Source: Tretioscincus oriximinensis
Lineage: Eukaryota; Chordata; Lepidosauria; Squamata; Gymnophthalmidae
Length of the DNA stretch: 64,000 bases
Assembly (NCBI GenBank): GCA_022410635.1
Contig: JAJVDF010000416.1
Location: 90,003-154,002 of the forward strand
Reading direction: 5' to 3'
Shown here: positions 35,086-46,965 of the stretch, piece after piece
How positions within the stretch are numbered: position 1 is the stretch's first letter
Layout of the letters: each line of letters begins with the position of its first letter
Translations under genes and position numbers: made by a program
Notes under the pieces: generated by a model
The model's input: only the letters and a program-made list of their open reading frames with translations
Database searches by the model: none
Told to the model about the DNA's origin: nothing

Positions 35086-35425
35086 NNNNNNNNNNNNNNN
35101 NNNNNNNNNNNNNNNNNNNNNNNNNNNNNNNNNNNNNNNNNNNNNNNNNNNNNNNNNNNNNNNNNNNNNNNNNNNNNNNNNNNNNNNNNNNNNNNNNNNN
35201 NNNNNNNNNNNNNNNNNNNNNNNNNNNNNNNNNNNNNNNNNNNNNNNNNNNNNNNNNNNNNNNNNNNNNNNNNNNNNNNNNNNNNNNNNNNNNNNNNNNN
35301 NNNNNNNNNNNNNNNNNNNNNNNNNNNNNNNNNNNNNNNNNNNNNNNNNNNNNNNNNNNNNNNNNNNNNNNNNNNNNNNNNNNNNNNNNNNNNNNNNNNN
35401 NNNNNNNNNNNNNNNNNNNNNNNNN
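35086..35425. other. Assembly gap, 340 N
   Basis: A run of N directly after a tandem repeat. The true length is unknown. Reading frames called across it are meaningless. Confidence 0.98.
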
Positions 35426-35730
35426 TGCGCCCCCGCCTAAATAAAAGGTGCCGGAACTGCGTTCCAGTGCGTTCCGTCAGAAAAAAAGCCCTACATATGA
35501 CATGTCTATATTCTGGGACATAATCTGGAATAAGACTAGGGCATTTTATAGAGAATTAAATAGAGCCTTATTGAAAAGTATGTTTCTTCTTAACGGAGAT
35601 TAGAAGTGGCATGTATCATACAAAGCACTTCAACCCCTCATTCTTACTAAAATTGGGGAACAAAAGTTCAACACTTTGAAAGATGCAACATGGAGATATT
35701 ATTCAAAGTGCTGAAAATGATCCTAGAAAT

Positions 35731-35995
35731 AGACTGACCAGATTTTCTGAGGCCCAAACTGGGATAATTAATATTCATGCTAATGTGCATATTCATGAAT
35801 ATGCAGATAACAGACCAACATGCATACCCCTCCAAAATCCCCGCCCAAGAAATCTGCAAAGCACGTGANGATTTTTTAAAGTGTGCGATAATTTTTTGAA
35901 GTGTGTGAGAAATTTGCATTTTTTTATTTTTTACTGAGGAGAGGGTGCCTTCAAGAGTTGGCCCCAGCTGCCAGATTCCCCTAGTGGTGGTGGAG
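35731..35995. mobile_element. hAT-type element, family B long form, left part
   Basis: Starts TAGACTGACCAGATTTTC, then AATTAATATTCATGCTAATG, GTGCATATTCATGAATATGC and CCCCTAGTGGTGGTG. It stops at the start of a SINE (GAGAGCCAGTTTGGTG). The minus-strand 121-codon ORF is a repeat reading. Confidence 0.6.
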
Positions 35996-36023
35996 AGCCA
36001 GTTTGGTGTAATGGTTAGAATCN

Positions 36024-36321
36024 GTATCCACACGGAGCCTTATTCTGGGCTGTCCTCAGAATAGGAACCTGCCATCCACATGTTAGGCTGACCAGAAGAC
36101 CCCATTTTTTGGGGGGTTGAAAACCCATTTTTGGGGAGCCTCCCAGTTTTTTCTGAGGAAAAAAAATAAAAAAAACAAAAAAAATTCAAAAAANCCCCTT
36201 TTTTTGAAAATATTTTTCTCAGAAAAAACTAGGAGGCACCCCATAGTCTATACTGGCATATGGATGACCAAGCTCTGTCTTGGGATGTGACCCAGAATAA
36301 GGCTCCGTGTGGATGGGGCCG
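36024..36321. mobile_element. MITE family A inserted in the SINE, itself split
   Basis: The left part has CACACGGAGCCTTATTCTGG and CAGAATAGGAACCTGCC up to about 36082. The right part, from 36244, has GTCTATACTGGCATATGGATG and CCAGAATAAGGCTCCGTGTG. These are the two inverted arms of family A, separated by a family B element. Confidence 0.68.
36084..36243. mobile_element. hAT-type MITE, family B, innermost insertion
   Basis: Starts TTAGGCTGACCAGAAGACCC and has the AAAACCCATTTTTGGGGAGC body with the partner AAAACTAGGAGGCACCCC. The last TIR bases are missing. Confidence 0.65.
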
Positions 36322-36400
36322 TAACTGGTAATCTCCCAGTTCGATTCCCCACTCCTCCATGAACTCAGATGGGTGACCTTGGGCTAGTTACAGTTCTTTA

Positions 36401-38375
36401 TAAGTTCAAATAAATAATAAATATATGTTTGGCAGTCTTGTATCATCATAGCAATATGCAAACACTTGAATGATGTCACTGTAGGAAATATTCTGAGGGT
36501 GCTTGCCAATCTTCAGTGGTGTGCTAAAGGGCTAGGAATGCCATCAGGATGTGCTTTGCCCCTTCAGTTCTCCCCAAGACTACGCACTGTGGGAGCAGAC
36601 TTCGACTCAAGTGGGACTCATCACAGAACGTTTCCTTCCCTATTGCTACAGATCAAGTTAGGCCTGTGACATTTTGAAGGTCATGGACTTACAGGGAGAA
36701 GAGGCTGCACTGATGCCAGTTATCTTGAATTAGTCTTGCTATTATCTTTACAGGCAAGCATCCAGAGGAGAGTAAACAAGGAAGGTCAGATTACGGCCTT
36801 GTTATTTCCCTGTCTCCTCAAGTTTCTAGGCACTAATAAAGTTGGTGATTTCATCGTCATCACCTGACTGGAACTTTCTCCTCAGGGAGCAGGGATGGGT
36901 TGTGGACTTAGTGCTCTTGTTGCAAGGCCCAAACAATGTGAGTCTCTTGTCATGATACCCTTTGAGTGTTTGGACTATCACTCCCAAGAAACTGAGCCAG
37001 CAAAGATTAGTATAAAATGACAGACAGGAGTTTTGTTTTTCATTAATATAGAAAAAAAACGTAGCTCTCAATATAAAAGCACCTGGTCACATCATTGCAT
37101 GAGTATTTGGTTTAAATTGTTTTCTGCCTATTCACAACCAATGCTCAAGATGAAAGGAAGTGCCTCTGTGGAAGAGTGCACAACCAGATCATGCCCAGCA
37201 GTGAATGAGTAGGAGGCTTGGTGTGGGTGTACCAGGCAGGTACCTTTGGATTATCCCTGCCTCCAATTCTGCTACTAGAGTCTGAAGGTTGTCCTCCCTG
37301 TTGTGGCTGAATAGGATATGGGCTGACAGGCCTCTACCTGAACTGCCACACTCATATATATTTCATGCTATGAACACAGCTCACAGATATCTCCGCATGT
37401 GCAGAGAACTATTGGCCTCCCTTAGTCTAATATTCAGGAGGAAACTGATAGATATGCCTACTTCTGCTCTTGCTTTCTTCTAGCTGAAACATTTCAGTGC
37501 TGGGATAATTAGAGCATGGAGCAGAGGGTAGTCTGGAGAATAAACAGATATGCATTTTGGCATGTGATTCCTGTGAACATGGGATGGCCTGAAAATAGGG
37601 TATGTGACTACAGTCAAAGAGTATCTGTGGTGTTAGCACACATGGGGTTGGAATTCATTGTGCCATGTGTATGATGTGTTAGCCTCAGGTCCCATGTTGT
37701 TTGTACAGAGGAAAAGAGATAGGGGCTGAGAAAGGCAAAATCAATGATAACGAAATTCAAAATGTACAGTCTTTGACCATATAATATAATCGTCCGTGAC
37801 TGAAATACTAGATAGCAGTTCAAAAAACTGATCCAAATATACCCAATGTGTTTGACTGCTATATGACATTCATCAGTGGCTCCTTAATTCAACTAAAAAT
37901 CTAGATAATAAATTCTGCAAAAGTTTACAATAATGCAAAGAAACAATGGCAAAAATCCTATCACAAGATAACAAAATTGACACATGTGAAAGTCACAAAT
38001 AATTATGCAATGATTACAAAAGATAGCTAATAATTACACAAACAGTTCTCAATATTCTCATATAATATAAAGCTGTGTAGATAGAAAAATAAGAGCAACT
38101 GATTTATAGTGTTTCTCCTTTTTTGCACTGATTTCTCTAAAAGCTTTCCTGCGGCCGTTAATGCATTTTCTTCATCATTTGAACGCGGAAATGTTGCTTT
38201 GAGTTTTCCTTTAATCCCAGTTTTATAATTATGATCTATTTCTTTTTATCTGCAGTGGAAACATGATATAATGTGCTTATTGCAGCCTGAAAGAGGTAAA
38301 NTGTACCACATTCTACCTCCAGATGTTCAGTGAAACTACACTTTCAAGATGCTACAAGGATGCTGTACTGGCCCT
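36401..38375. other. Intergenic DNA, nothing recognised
   Basis: No supported exon or RNA gene. Short ORFs here have no recognised domain. Confidence 0.35.
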
Positions 38376-38512
38376 TATTCAAAATGTGACTCTGGTTCTA
38401 TATCTATTTTTAAACCTTATTAACATAAAATGATCTTAATAAGCTCAGAATTAATCTTATTCTTCAGAAATGAAGAAGGTTTAAAAACAGTTATGTGACC
38501 AGGGACAGCTGA
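38376..38512. repeat. MITE family C
   Basis: GGCCCTTATTCAAAATGTGAC on the left and TTATTCTTCAGAAATGAAGAAG ... ATGTGACCAGGGAC on the right, with an inverted interior (CCTTATTAACATAAAATGAT / CTTAATAAGCTC). Confidence 0.5.
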
Positions 38513-38528
38513 CTATAGGGGGCTGCTA

Positions 38529-38650
38529 TAGGGTGACCAGATGATCCCTTTGGGGGAAGGAACCCAGTTTGGGGGTATCTACCTTGCCCTCCTGGGCGGG
38601 GGGGGTGTCCCCATTTTTTACTGAGGAAAAAAAAATCAAAGTTGAGTGAA
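38529..38650. mobile_element. hAT-type family B, left-end fragment
   Basis: Starts TAGGGTGACCAGATGATCCC and runs through GTATCTACCTTGCCCTCC to a GAGGAAAAAAAA tract. The right half is absent. Confidence 0.6.
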
Positions 38651-39628
38651 TGCTCAGTTTGAATAATAAAAACNTACTTGTTAGATATCTTGACTGGACA
38701 AGCAAAGCCAAAAGGACCTTTGTGCGTTTTGTAGCTGAAATTAAATGAAATGTCTGTGGTTTTTAAAAATCCACTTTCACATCACTTTTAAAAGTGTACA
38801 AGATTTTATGCTGGAAAGTCTTTTAGAAGTGGCTGGTTTTTATCTTGATCAGTTCTTTCATACTGTTACCCTGCATGCATTTAAATTCATCTGACAGAAC
38901 AGTTGTTTATTTTCTGTTTGAAAGAGCATCTTTATTTTCTCTGAGGAAAACAGGTTTCTGCTTATCAGAAGCTTTAAGCTATTGCCACTTGTCTGTACAA
39001 CAGTACCTGAAGACGTGAGGATCTGTTTCCCCTGCTGTGTGAGATGACGCAGTTTCTGGATTTTTTCTCTCCCGCAGAGAGAGGCCTTGCTTCTGTTTTC
39101 TAGTAGAATTAAACAGCTGCTGTTTGATCTATTTCAAAGTAGTACAACTTTAATAGTCGTTAACAACTTTTGTCTCTTATTCTCCAATTTCTGCTGTCTT
39201 GTGTCTTCAGTTATTTTATTATTGCTTGACAAGGGTTGTGTCTGGTGATTTTGACTGGCAAACAAATAATATTTCCTATGTCATCCTTATGTAGTAACAG
39301 ATTATGTAGGCTATTCTATATTTCCTAAAGTTTCATTTCCCCCTTACATCTAAGAACAATTTCCCTTGCCTCTGTAATGAGGAAATATCATTGGTTGAAG
39401 GTTTTTAATGTCCTTCGTCTAAAAAGATTCCAGCACAGTTTGCATCATTGCTGCTTCTGTCAATCCAGCTGGGCTGCAGGCAGGATAGAAGGGGTGAAGA
39501 AGATGGTGTCAGGATTTATTGGAGAATTAGCAAGTAGTGGCCTTCTGTAGAAGCAGCAGTTCATCTGTCTAACCCTGTTGCTATCCTTTACTCTGCAAAC
39601 CCCAGTTGCACCTAATAATGGACTCAGA
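38651..39628. other. Intergenic DNA, nothing recognised
   Basis: AT-rich. No supported exon. Confidence 0.35.
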
Positions 39629-39930
39629 GGCACGGATAGCTCAGTCGCTTAGGAATTCGTCTCTCGCCTGGAAGATCGGGTTTCGAAGCCCTGTGTGGGA
39701 CGTGGGGAGGGCTACTAGCCTGTAGCTCTAGCCAACCCAGCTATTTGAAAGCATGAATTGCAAGAAATTGCAACTGACTGCAAGTAGATACATGGGAACC
39801 ACCAGAGCCTGGTGGGGAAGATAGAATGGAAGCCTTCGGGTAAAATATATCCTTGTAAGACGCTTTGAGTCCCTTTGAAAGGTGAGAAAAGCGGGGTATA
39901 AGAACCAAGTTCTTCTTCTTCTTCTTATGC
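39629..39930 (+). mobile_element. tRNA-derived SINE (copy 2)
   Basis: The best copy of this family. It starts GGCACGGATAGCTCAGTCGC (box A TAGCTCAGTCGC), with box B GGGTTTCGAAGCCC about 45 bp on. The body matches 15632-15940 closely and the tail is GTATAAGAACCAAGTTC plus TTC repeats. Relative to copy 1 it lacks about 12 bp after GGGAGGG. Confidence 0.78.
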
Positions 39931-40959
39931 ACTTCCCATGCTAAATCTGTATTAATAAATCTGGATTTTCTTGATCTGGGTTAGCTGCTGTAGCATGCAT
40001 CTGCATTGAGGATATTACAATCCATATTCAATGCATGCCCCAGATTTAATTCATGCCCCTTTCAGCCATGCCAATGCTCACTCAGATCTGATCTCCATCT
40101 AGATGTGCTGCTGTTTAACAGCATCAGTATTAATGTGAACTGCAGCTATTCCAAGTAAGAGGACTGATTAGCATGGATCTGATCCAGATTAACATTAGTT
40201 CCAGTCAGAAATATTAAACTTTTTAAATTGGGTTATATTGCATACTGAAATGGGTTCCCCATGGTGAACTGGACCACAGTGGCATATCAGTATACCTTTA
40301 CTTAATACACTTGTAGATTTAAAAAAGAGGACTATTGATAAACTGGACCAGAATCCCATTTTGGCTGTCCTTGGCTGCACTCTGCCCTTTGCAGACAGAG
40401 CATACTCGGAATTGTTGGGGCTAATTCCAAGCGTAGGAAAGAAGTCTATTGGTGATGTATATCTACTCCTGTTAATAATTTATAACTTCTTACTATGACT
40501 TTTGGCTGTTTTCCTATTCCTGGACAGTATAATCTTTTTTTAATACCTACTTTACATATATTGATTTGGGTTCTTTGTATACTCCTGAAAGGCTTCTGTC
40601 TACCTCCTTCCAGCTATTCTGAAAGATTCAACACTTTTCTTCAATCGCTCTGTTCTTTGCTTGGAGAACTGGGCCTGACTCACAAGACACTAGGTTTGCG
40701 AGTAAACATCTGCTTCTTTGAATCTGTTTCTACCTGGTGGTCATTCCTCTGCTTCCCATCAGTGCTCTTGGGCTGCTTATCATTATTCCCAGTATATCCT
40801 GCCTAGGTCCTGCTATTTCTAAGCTTGAATCTATCAATTTCCATCATTGTCATTTGCTTGTTTTCCAGTGCAGCCTTTGCCCTGAATAGTTATCAGCTTG
40901 ACTCTTTAACTTTCCAGTCTAGTGTGATCTTCATGACCAAATTATGTCAAGGAACTTCC
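39931..40959. other. Intergenic DNA, nothing recognised
   Basis: A 103-codon hydrophobic plus-strand ORF at 40495-40806 has no recognised domain and no splice or promoter context, so it is not called. Confidence 0.35.
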
Positions 40960-41270
40960 CCTCAACATAGTTTGCCATGCTCCCCTATGTACCTTAAAGG
41001 TTCCATGCTGATCTGACATACTGCTTAGCAATCTCGTAACCTGACAAGCCCNGTAAAGCATTGCTGCACTTGACTTACTATAATCCCCAGCATTCTCTGC
41101 AAGCCTTCCTACAATTCCCAAGCATTCTCTGAAGCAAAGAGCCAATGATCTTTTACGTGTCACTCCAAAGTCTTACAAGATTTGCCAAGTTCACATTGCT
41201 GAATATTCCCATGAAGTTATCTTTCAGATTTCATAAAATGTCTGCTGTTGAATCGCACAAACTGTGTGGC
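40960..41270 (+). repeat. Unclassified interspersed repeat (copy 2)
   Basis: Partner of 4735-5004: TTAGCAATCTCGTAACCTGA, TTGCTGCACTTGACTTACTA, a CCAGCATTCTCTGCAAGCC block and GCTGTTGAATCGCACAAACT occur in the same order. It includes a local duplication of the CAGCATTCTCTG word. Confidence 0.5.
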
Positions 41271-41867
41271 TAGAAATTACACAATAGACCTTTTTAGTGA
41301 GTGGTTTGTTGTACATGAACCTTATGGGGCAGATTGAAGGTGATATCACTACCAACTCATGCAATTTGTGCATGCGATAGACTCTCAGATAACCTCCAAA
41401 AATATACTTCTAACCTCCCTGATCTATGTTTTGATAGTCTAGTGAAATCAAAAGGAAGCTTTCAATCAGTCTCTCCTTCTCCAGAATCTCTTTCTTTGAT
41501 CTTCTGTGACTGCCAAGTATGCTTTGTCCCTGTTTAGAGTAACAAAATCCACCTGTTTCAATGACTGAACTGTCACCAAATTCTCATTATTATACTAAAT
41601 TCCTTTAACCTCATACATGTGGGACCCTGAACTTTTAATTGCCTGCATGATTCCTTAATGTGCAGAAGAAAGTCGGTTTCCTCCTTTATGCATTGGCAAC
41701 AGGAAAATTAAATAACTCCAGGGTTTTTCTGCACTCAGAGGTGGTGATCTGTGTTAATGGATGGCAGCCAACCACCTTTAAATGTGGTAACGGTAAACAC
41801 AGGTTGTTTAATGAAAATCTACCTAAGAAGAATATGCAAAATGAGAGATTAAAATACTTTCTTCCAG

Positions 41868-42012
41868 GCTCTAATCACACATTTACTTTTAAATCTTCTT
41901 CAGGCCTGAAGAATGAGTTAATCTGGGTTATTTTCTGTTTTAAAAAAACTATATTAAGCTCATTTCTCAGGACTAAAGAAGGGTTAAAAGTAGAAATGCA
42001 ACTAGGGTCCCA
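41868..42012. repeat. MITE family C
   Basis: TAATCACACATTTACTTTTAA, TTCTTCAGGCCTGAAGAATG and, on the right, TCTCAGGACTAAAGAAGGGT TAAAAGTAGA form the two arms around TTATTTTCTGTTTTAAAA. Confidence 0.55.
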
Positions 42013-42104
42013 GAAAGGTGATTGAGATTGAATACCAGGTATGTCCTGGAAGAAAGAAAGGATAAAGGAAGCAACAACTAGTTGGTTCTAAAATATTTGG
42101 TTAG

Positions 42105-42185
42105 CCACAATCACACCTGTATTTTAGCTCACCTTATATTCATCTTCATTCCTAAAGAATGAGGTTTAGTCCAGGAGCCAAAGAT
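42105..42185. repeat. MITE family C, half copy
   Basis: CACAATCACACCTGTATTTT then TTCATTCCTAAAGAATGAGG matches the left arm of the family. Confidence 0.35.
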
Positions 42186-42554
42186 ACTGTAACCTGAAGT
42201 AAAAGTGCAGTTGAATTAGAATATTTGTATACTCATATCTCAGTTTTAAAAACTATGGATAGATCTTCAAAGGCTTTTTCAAAGGACATTACTTCAGAGG
42301 CAGATATCACCCTAGTTTAAGGTTCCCAGACCTTTGGAACTTTAATTGCTATAGAAGATGAATTTTCACTAGGTGCAGCTTCTAATGCCTGCTGAAGGAG
42401 GTGGTGGAATTGTCACTTTTTTACACCCATTAAAGGTACAAAACTCTATCCAATTTTTTAAACTGGGGACAACATCCTGTCTGAGCAAACAGGTNAAGGA
42501 GCAATGCAATCAACTGAACTCCTTTTGAAATTGACTCACAGCTTCCTCTTATTG

Positions 42555-43400
42555 GTGAAGTATTCAAGGTTTATTATTATTAATGATTAGTCCATTGACC
42601 ATATCATAAATACAAAACACAGAACAAAATCAGTAAAACTCACTTATCCATAAAACAACCAATTAAAACAATTACAGTAAACAGATCTACATTTAAAATT
42701 ATTTAAAAACAATTAAAAGTTGGGTTGAAACAGTCAGTAAATCTACATTCCCCATTATAAATGCAGTTCTAGTCCTATTAGCCTTAGCTTAAACACTGCT
42801 ACTCACATTGTAGTTTGTCTGTCAGTACCTTTTAATAATAAATACATTTTATTTTGGTTACTCATTCTATAGTCATTTTCCAAACATGAAGCCAGTAACT
42901 GCTCTCTGATAGTTTTATACAGGGAGCAGTCCAATAGGAAATGAGATGTATCCTCTACTACATTTGCATCACGAATACAGAGCCTGTTTTGTCTCGGGGT
43001 TTTATCATATCTCCCCATATTGATCATTATTTTTAACTGATCAAATCTCGCTTTGGTAAACGGTGTCCTAAAATTCGGTAGCATATTGAAGCAATGATAC
43101 TCCTCCAGCTTAAATTGAGATTTGTAGGCAGTTTAATGTGGAATTGATTTAGCTGTTGCGATTGATATCAAATCATTTTGTGCTTCTATGTCACTGATTC
43201 GCTGAATGAGAGTATCTCTTGCCTAGAGGAAGTAAGGAGAGGCCCAACCGGGACGTCTTTTCATTCAGGTTAACCAGCCATCCAGAGCTGGTATCTATCT
43301 TGTTCTTCTAAACATAAGCAAGAAAGTCTATCCTTCTGCATGTGGTTTAACTTTATCCAATATCCAATTTGTCTCTCTTATTGGTGGAAAACTGGAAATA
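42555..43400 (-). mobile_element. Non-LTR retrotransposon, ORF2 C-terminus and 3' end
   Basis: On the minus strand, 43084-42803 encodes a 93-residue tail with RFDQLKIMINMGRY, a QNRLCIRDANVVEDTSHF block and LLDCSLYKTIREQLL. This C...H...C pattern before the end of ORF2 is characteristic of several non-LTR retrotransposon families. The related CWHGCN...SHMWISC block at 12540 belongs to a different element. Downstream (toward 42555) is a TAATAATAA-type 3' end. Minus-strand sequence upstream to about 43400 is also repeat-like but frameshifted. It is a truncated, inactive fragment and the clade is not determined. Confidence 0.65.
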
Positions 43401-45120
43401 TCTGCCCAGCAGATGGAAGACACCTGGACAATTGTTATGCAATTTGCATGACACTCTTCATTTCCAGATGAGCTTCATTTCTTACCTTGTCTAGAGGGGA
43501 AAAAGTAATGCAAATCACACAGCAAATCTCTGTGAGTGAGACAGAATGGAAAGTGGAAAGTCGTTTCTACTCTCCTTTGTCTTGGGTCCTACATGTGTTT
43601 TGCACATAGAATGCTTTGAGCTACATCACCGAAATTTGTAAACTACATCTCACGAAAATTTCAAAATTCCAACATAAATGTGAGAAGTGGAGGTGGAACC
43701 TTCTTTCTGAAGGCAGCTAATACATGTCAGACAACATCCTTCTTAGAAACAAAACAAATAACTAATAAAGAGAGGCAATGTCCATCTGCTTTTGAAAATT
43801 CTTCCATGGCCAGTGTGCTGTGGTAAAGAATTGTATCTTTCCTGCCTTATTTTCATGATTAGGCAGAGGATGTGGCAAGTATATGATTAAACTCTGCCTA
43901 ATAATGACAAATAATGGCAATAGCAAGTGGAAAATGAAAGAGCTTGTTTGCATCTTGCTATTTCTTCTTGCTATCCCTGCTGAGAGTATCCACGTACTAG
44001 TCTAGAGACTTGCAGACAGCTACATCCAAATATTCTGACAGCAAGAAATACCTGGAATTGTGTACACAGTAGACTCTGCATAGGAATAATGGCCATTTTA
44101 ATATTGATTTTAACCCTGCACATGCACAGGATATTTTCTTTAGAAAACAACACATGAGCCAAGCTTCCAGTTAAGTAGGTCATATCATTGATCTGGGAAA
44201 ATCCATGGTGAGAGCTGTATTTTTCTAGAATAGAGATTTCAGCTCTCTCAAGAGACTATGTTGAGATTGCTACAGATTCATGTGGCAATTCCAACATAGT
44301 TCTAAACAAGTCCTTTATTTTAATCTCTATACGACTGCAATATTAACTTCTCCAAAGCAAGCTAAAGAGAATCTCCAAATCCTCTTCCTACAAGCAGAGC
44401 CGAAATCGGTGCTTCTACAAACTATTCTAGTTTATCTACATTTGTATTTTCACTTTCAGTTATTTCAACTTGTCCATTTGAACAAGAGGATGATATAATG
44501 AAGAAGGGTTGGGGCACAGGAAATTACTTTTCCATCAGCAGTTACGTGCAAGAAAACTGGATGTTGAAACAACAGCACACAGCAGTCACAAAAAAATCCA
44601 GCCCTGCACAATCCGTGGTAGGCAAGCAACTGTCAGTGGTAGGTAAGGAGGGGAGAAAACTTTCGCTCTTGTTAAAATAACTGAAAATTCATGGATGAAT
44701 ACAGGTTTATAGAGAAACTGGTGTTCTGCCTGTGGGCGTACCTGGAAGGGGGAGAATATATGCAGATCCCAAAAGGCAGCAACAACACAAAAGGCAGGAA
44801 TGTAGGAAGAACAGAGAATGTAATTAAGGTTACTTCCTGCCCTCTGCACCATCTACTAAATGCAACTTTATTTCATTGTTTGAAGCTGGCTTGAGGCATG
44901 CCATTAGTCTGGCACTGAATTCCTGTGCAAATTGAAGAAAATTTAACTCTGGCACGTCCTGTTCATTTCTGTCTAGAAAGGCCATTGGCAATTAGTTAGC
45001 AATTGATGAATGACTTTTATAAGCAAAAGGGGATGTGTATCCATGTGTCTGTTTGATTCTCAGAAAGAAAGAACTTGGGGTGCTGGAAAAAATAAAAATG
45101 GATTCTATGGCCTATTTCTG
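43401..45120. other. Intergenic DNA, nothing recognised
   Basis: No supported exon. Small ORFs near 44280-44894 overlap on both strands. Confidence 0.35.
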
Positions 45121-45123
45121 CCA

Positions 45124-45255
45124 TAGGCCTTATTCTGGGTTATATCTTTGACCAGGAACCTTTCATCCATATGTCAGTGGGTACAGGAGATTCTGGGTGG
45201 GACCAATATGCAGATATAATTCATGTCTAAGATACAATGCAGAATAAGGGTGGGT
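45124..45255. repeat. MITE family A
   Basis: GGCCTTATTCTGGGTTATATC on the left faces GATACAATGCAGAATAAGGG on the right, with CAGGAACCTTTCATCCATATG inside. Confidence 0.5.
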
Positions 45256-46448
45256 GCACATCTTCAGTACTACTGTTATAGGCTGGAGCTTTGGTGCACC
45301 TGGAAGCTATTCTTTCAACACAAACAAGGGGTACCATGGGGTTTTTGTGGTTCTATTAAAGTGGTAAATGTTCATTTCTTGCAAACCTACAGCTCTGTTT
45401 TGGCAGTCAATACTGTAGGCATTGCACATTTCACACTAATCTGTTTTCATTATTTGGGAGTGGGGAGAGTTCAAGGCACTGATGCTAAGCAAATTATTCA
45501 TGCCTTTGAGATGTTGTGCCTATCCTGACCTTCCTCTAATCTGTTCTGTCATAAATGTGCCTATGTAAAGGGCATTTTCTTTAAATGAGGAGAGCCAATA
45601 GCTTGCTTTATTAGCATGTCAATGGAAAATTCAGAATACACTTGCTAAACTTAGTATCACTAATCTTAAGCTTCTGGTGGATGGACCATGTGAGGAGCTG
45701 GATATTCCTCAGGTCTTTATGCTGGAAAGATATTGCTATTCCACTAAAGTGGTAACAGTGACAAATACCGAAAGGTGGGAGATTATAAACGGGTCACATT
45801 TGACCCCAAATTGTTCAAATTATGAAATCCAAGTGCTAAATAAGTAATTCTAAAGCAAATGCATGGCTGAGCATGACCTGCAAATGACACACGGGCAATT
45901 TGATTTATCATTGGTCTACAGCCAATTCCATTTTTCATTTCTTATACATTTCTAATTCTTGAATTTTGCAAGAGCTTGGAGAAACAACGTTTTATTTTAA
46001 AGAAGAAATAAAATCCTTGATGCATTGTATTCAAAGTGAGCAATCTCATGTCAATTACCATACAGGTTTTGCTTCCATGCTATGGATCAAACACGTCTGT
46101 GCTGTTCCTACCTTTTTGTGCCTCAAAGGTAGTTTTCAAAACTTACTAATAGTACAGCAGGTCGGCAAGGGCAACTATGTGCGAAAGATGGATGCTATCC
46201 TGAGGATTGTTTAACCAACAGTTTCAGGCAAAGAGGCTTATGGATTTCTTCCCTAAATCAGAATAAAAATGTGTCTGGTCCAGCATCCCTCTAATAGCAT
46301 CACTAATGGCTCACCAGGTGTTTTCCCTGCTCCGACGCCAAGCAGCATAAAGATAAACTACTTCTGAACACAATTCTTAACAGGTAATTCCTCTTAGTTT
46401 CCCTCCTGCTAAAGGTGTGCTTGACTTATGGCGAACTTAGAAAGCAGC

Positions 46449-46575
46449 AGGAAGACTCTGTCCCCACTGAGCCTTATCCTGGGTACAGTTCTGCCACCCA
46501 CATGCCAGTGTACACCAGCATGGAGGTGGAAGGCTAATTTCCTTACATATAGTCCACAGTAAAGCTCAGTGGGAC
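46449..46575. repeat. MITE family A, degraded
   Basis: CTGTCCCCACTGAGCCTTATCC with CTGCCACCCACATGCCAG on the left, and CCACAGTAAAGCTCAGTGGG on the right. Confidence 0.45.
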
Positions 46576-46814
46576 CTTCAGGACCTAAGATTCCTGGGCA
46601 AGGCCAAGCAATTGTAGGCAGCCCAAGCCCTGTGGAAAAGCAACCTTCCTTTCTCCTCACCATCCCTTCCTCCTCCTCTCCAAGATGCATCTTTCTCCAG
46701 ATTGCCTCCACACATCCCTAATGCTTTATTGTGGAACATCCAACTATAGTGGAATCCATAAGTACTGTGAAGATCAGCCAAAGACATTGAGGAGGACATT
46801 GTCCATTTTCAGAA

Positions 46815-46965
46815 GGGGCTGAAAACTTCTCTTTTTGCTAGGTGGGGTGGGGGTTAAATATTTAGGGCGGGTCTTGCTGTATGTTGTATGGATTGTATAG
46901 GCTCCTTTGTGAGGACCTTTGGGGAAAGGGGCATTATAAATAAATGTTCTAATATTTATTCATTG
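46815..46965 (+). mobile_element. LINE 3'-end remnant
   Basis: GTATAGGCTCCTTTGTGAGG, ACCTTTGGGGAAAGGGGC and ATTATAAATAAATGTTC, then ATTCATTGATTCATTGATTGA, have the layout of a CR1/L2-type 3' tail. Its ATTATAAATAA string should not be taken for a TATA box of the gene downstream. Confidence 0.45.

Larger units (their letters stand above)
35996..36400 (+). mobile_element. tRNA-derived SINE interrupted by nested elements
   Basis: The 5' part GAGCCAGTTTGGTGTAATGG TTAGAATC (box A) ends near 36022. The SINE resumes near 36322 with ACTGGTAATCTCCCAGTTCG ATTCC (box B) and GGTGACCTTGGGCTAGTTAC, ending in an AAATAAATAATAAATA tail. About 300 bp of DNA-transposon sequence lies between the boxes. Confidence 0.7.

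Noticed and set aside
34938..35444. 168- and 127-codon ORFs
   Set aside because: They run through 340 N bases.
39629..39720. Functional tRNA gene
   Set aside because: Boxes A and B are present but the sequence continues into a repeated body found at 15632, and no complete cloverleaf is formed. It is a SINE.
40495..40806. 103-codon hydrophobic ORF
   Set aside because: T-rich DNA gives Leu/Phe/Ser-rich translations by chance. No signal, partner exon or family similarity.
46930..46950. TATA box (ATTATAAATAA) for SPEG
   Set aside because: It belongs to a LINE 3' tail and lies 500 bp before the ATG outside the CpG island.
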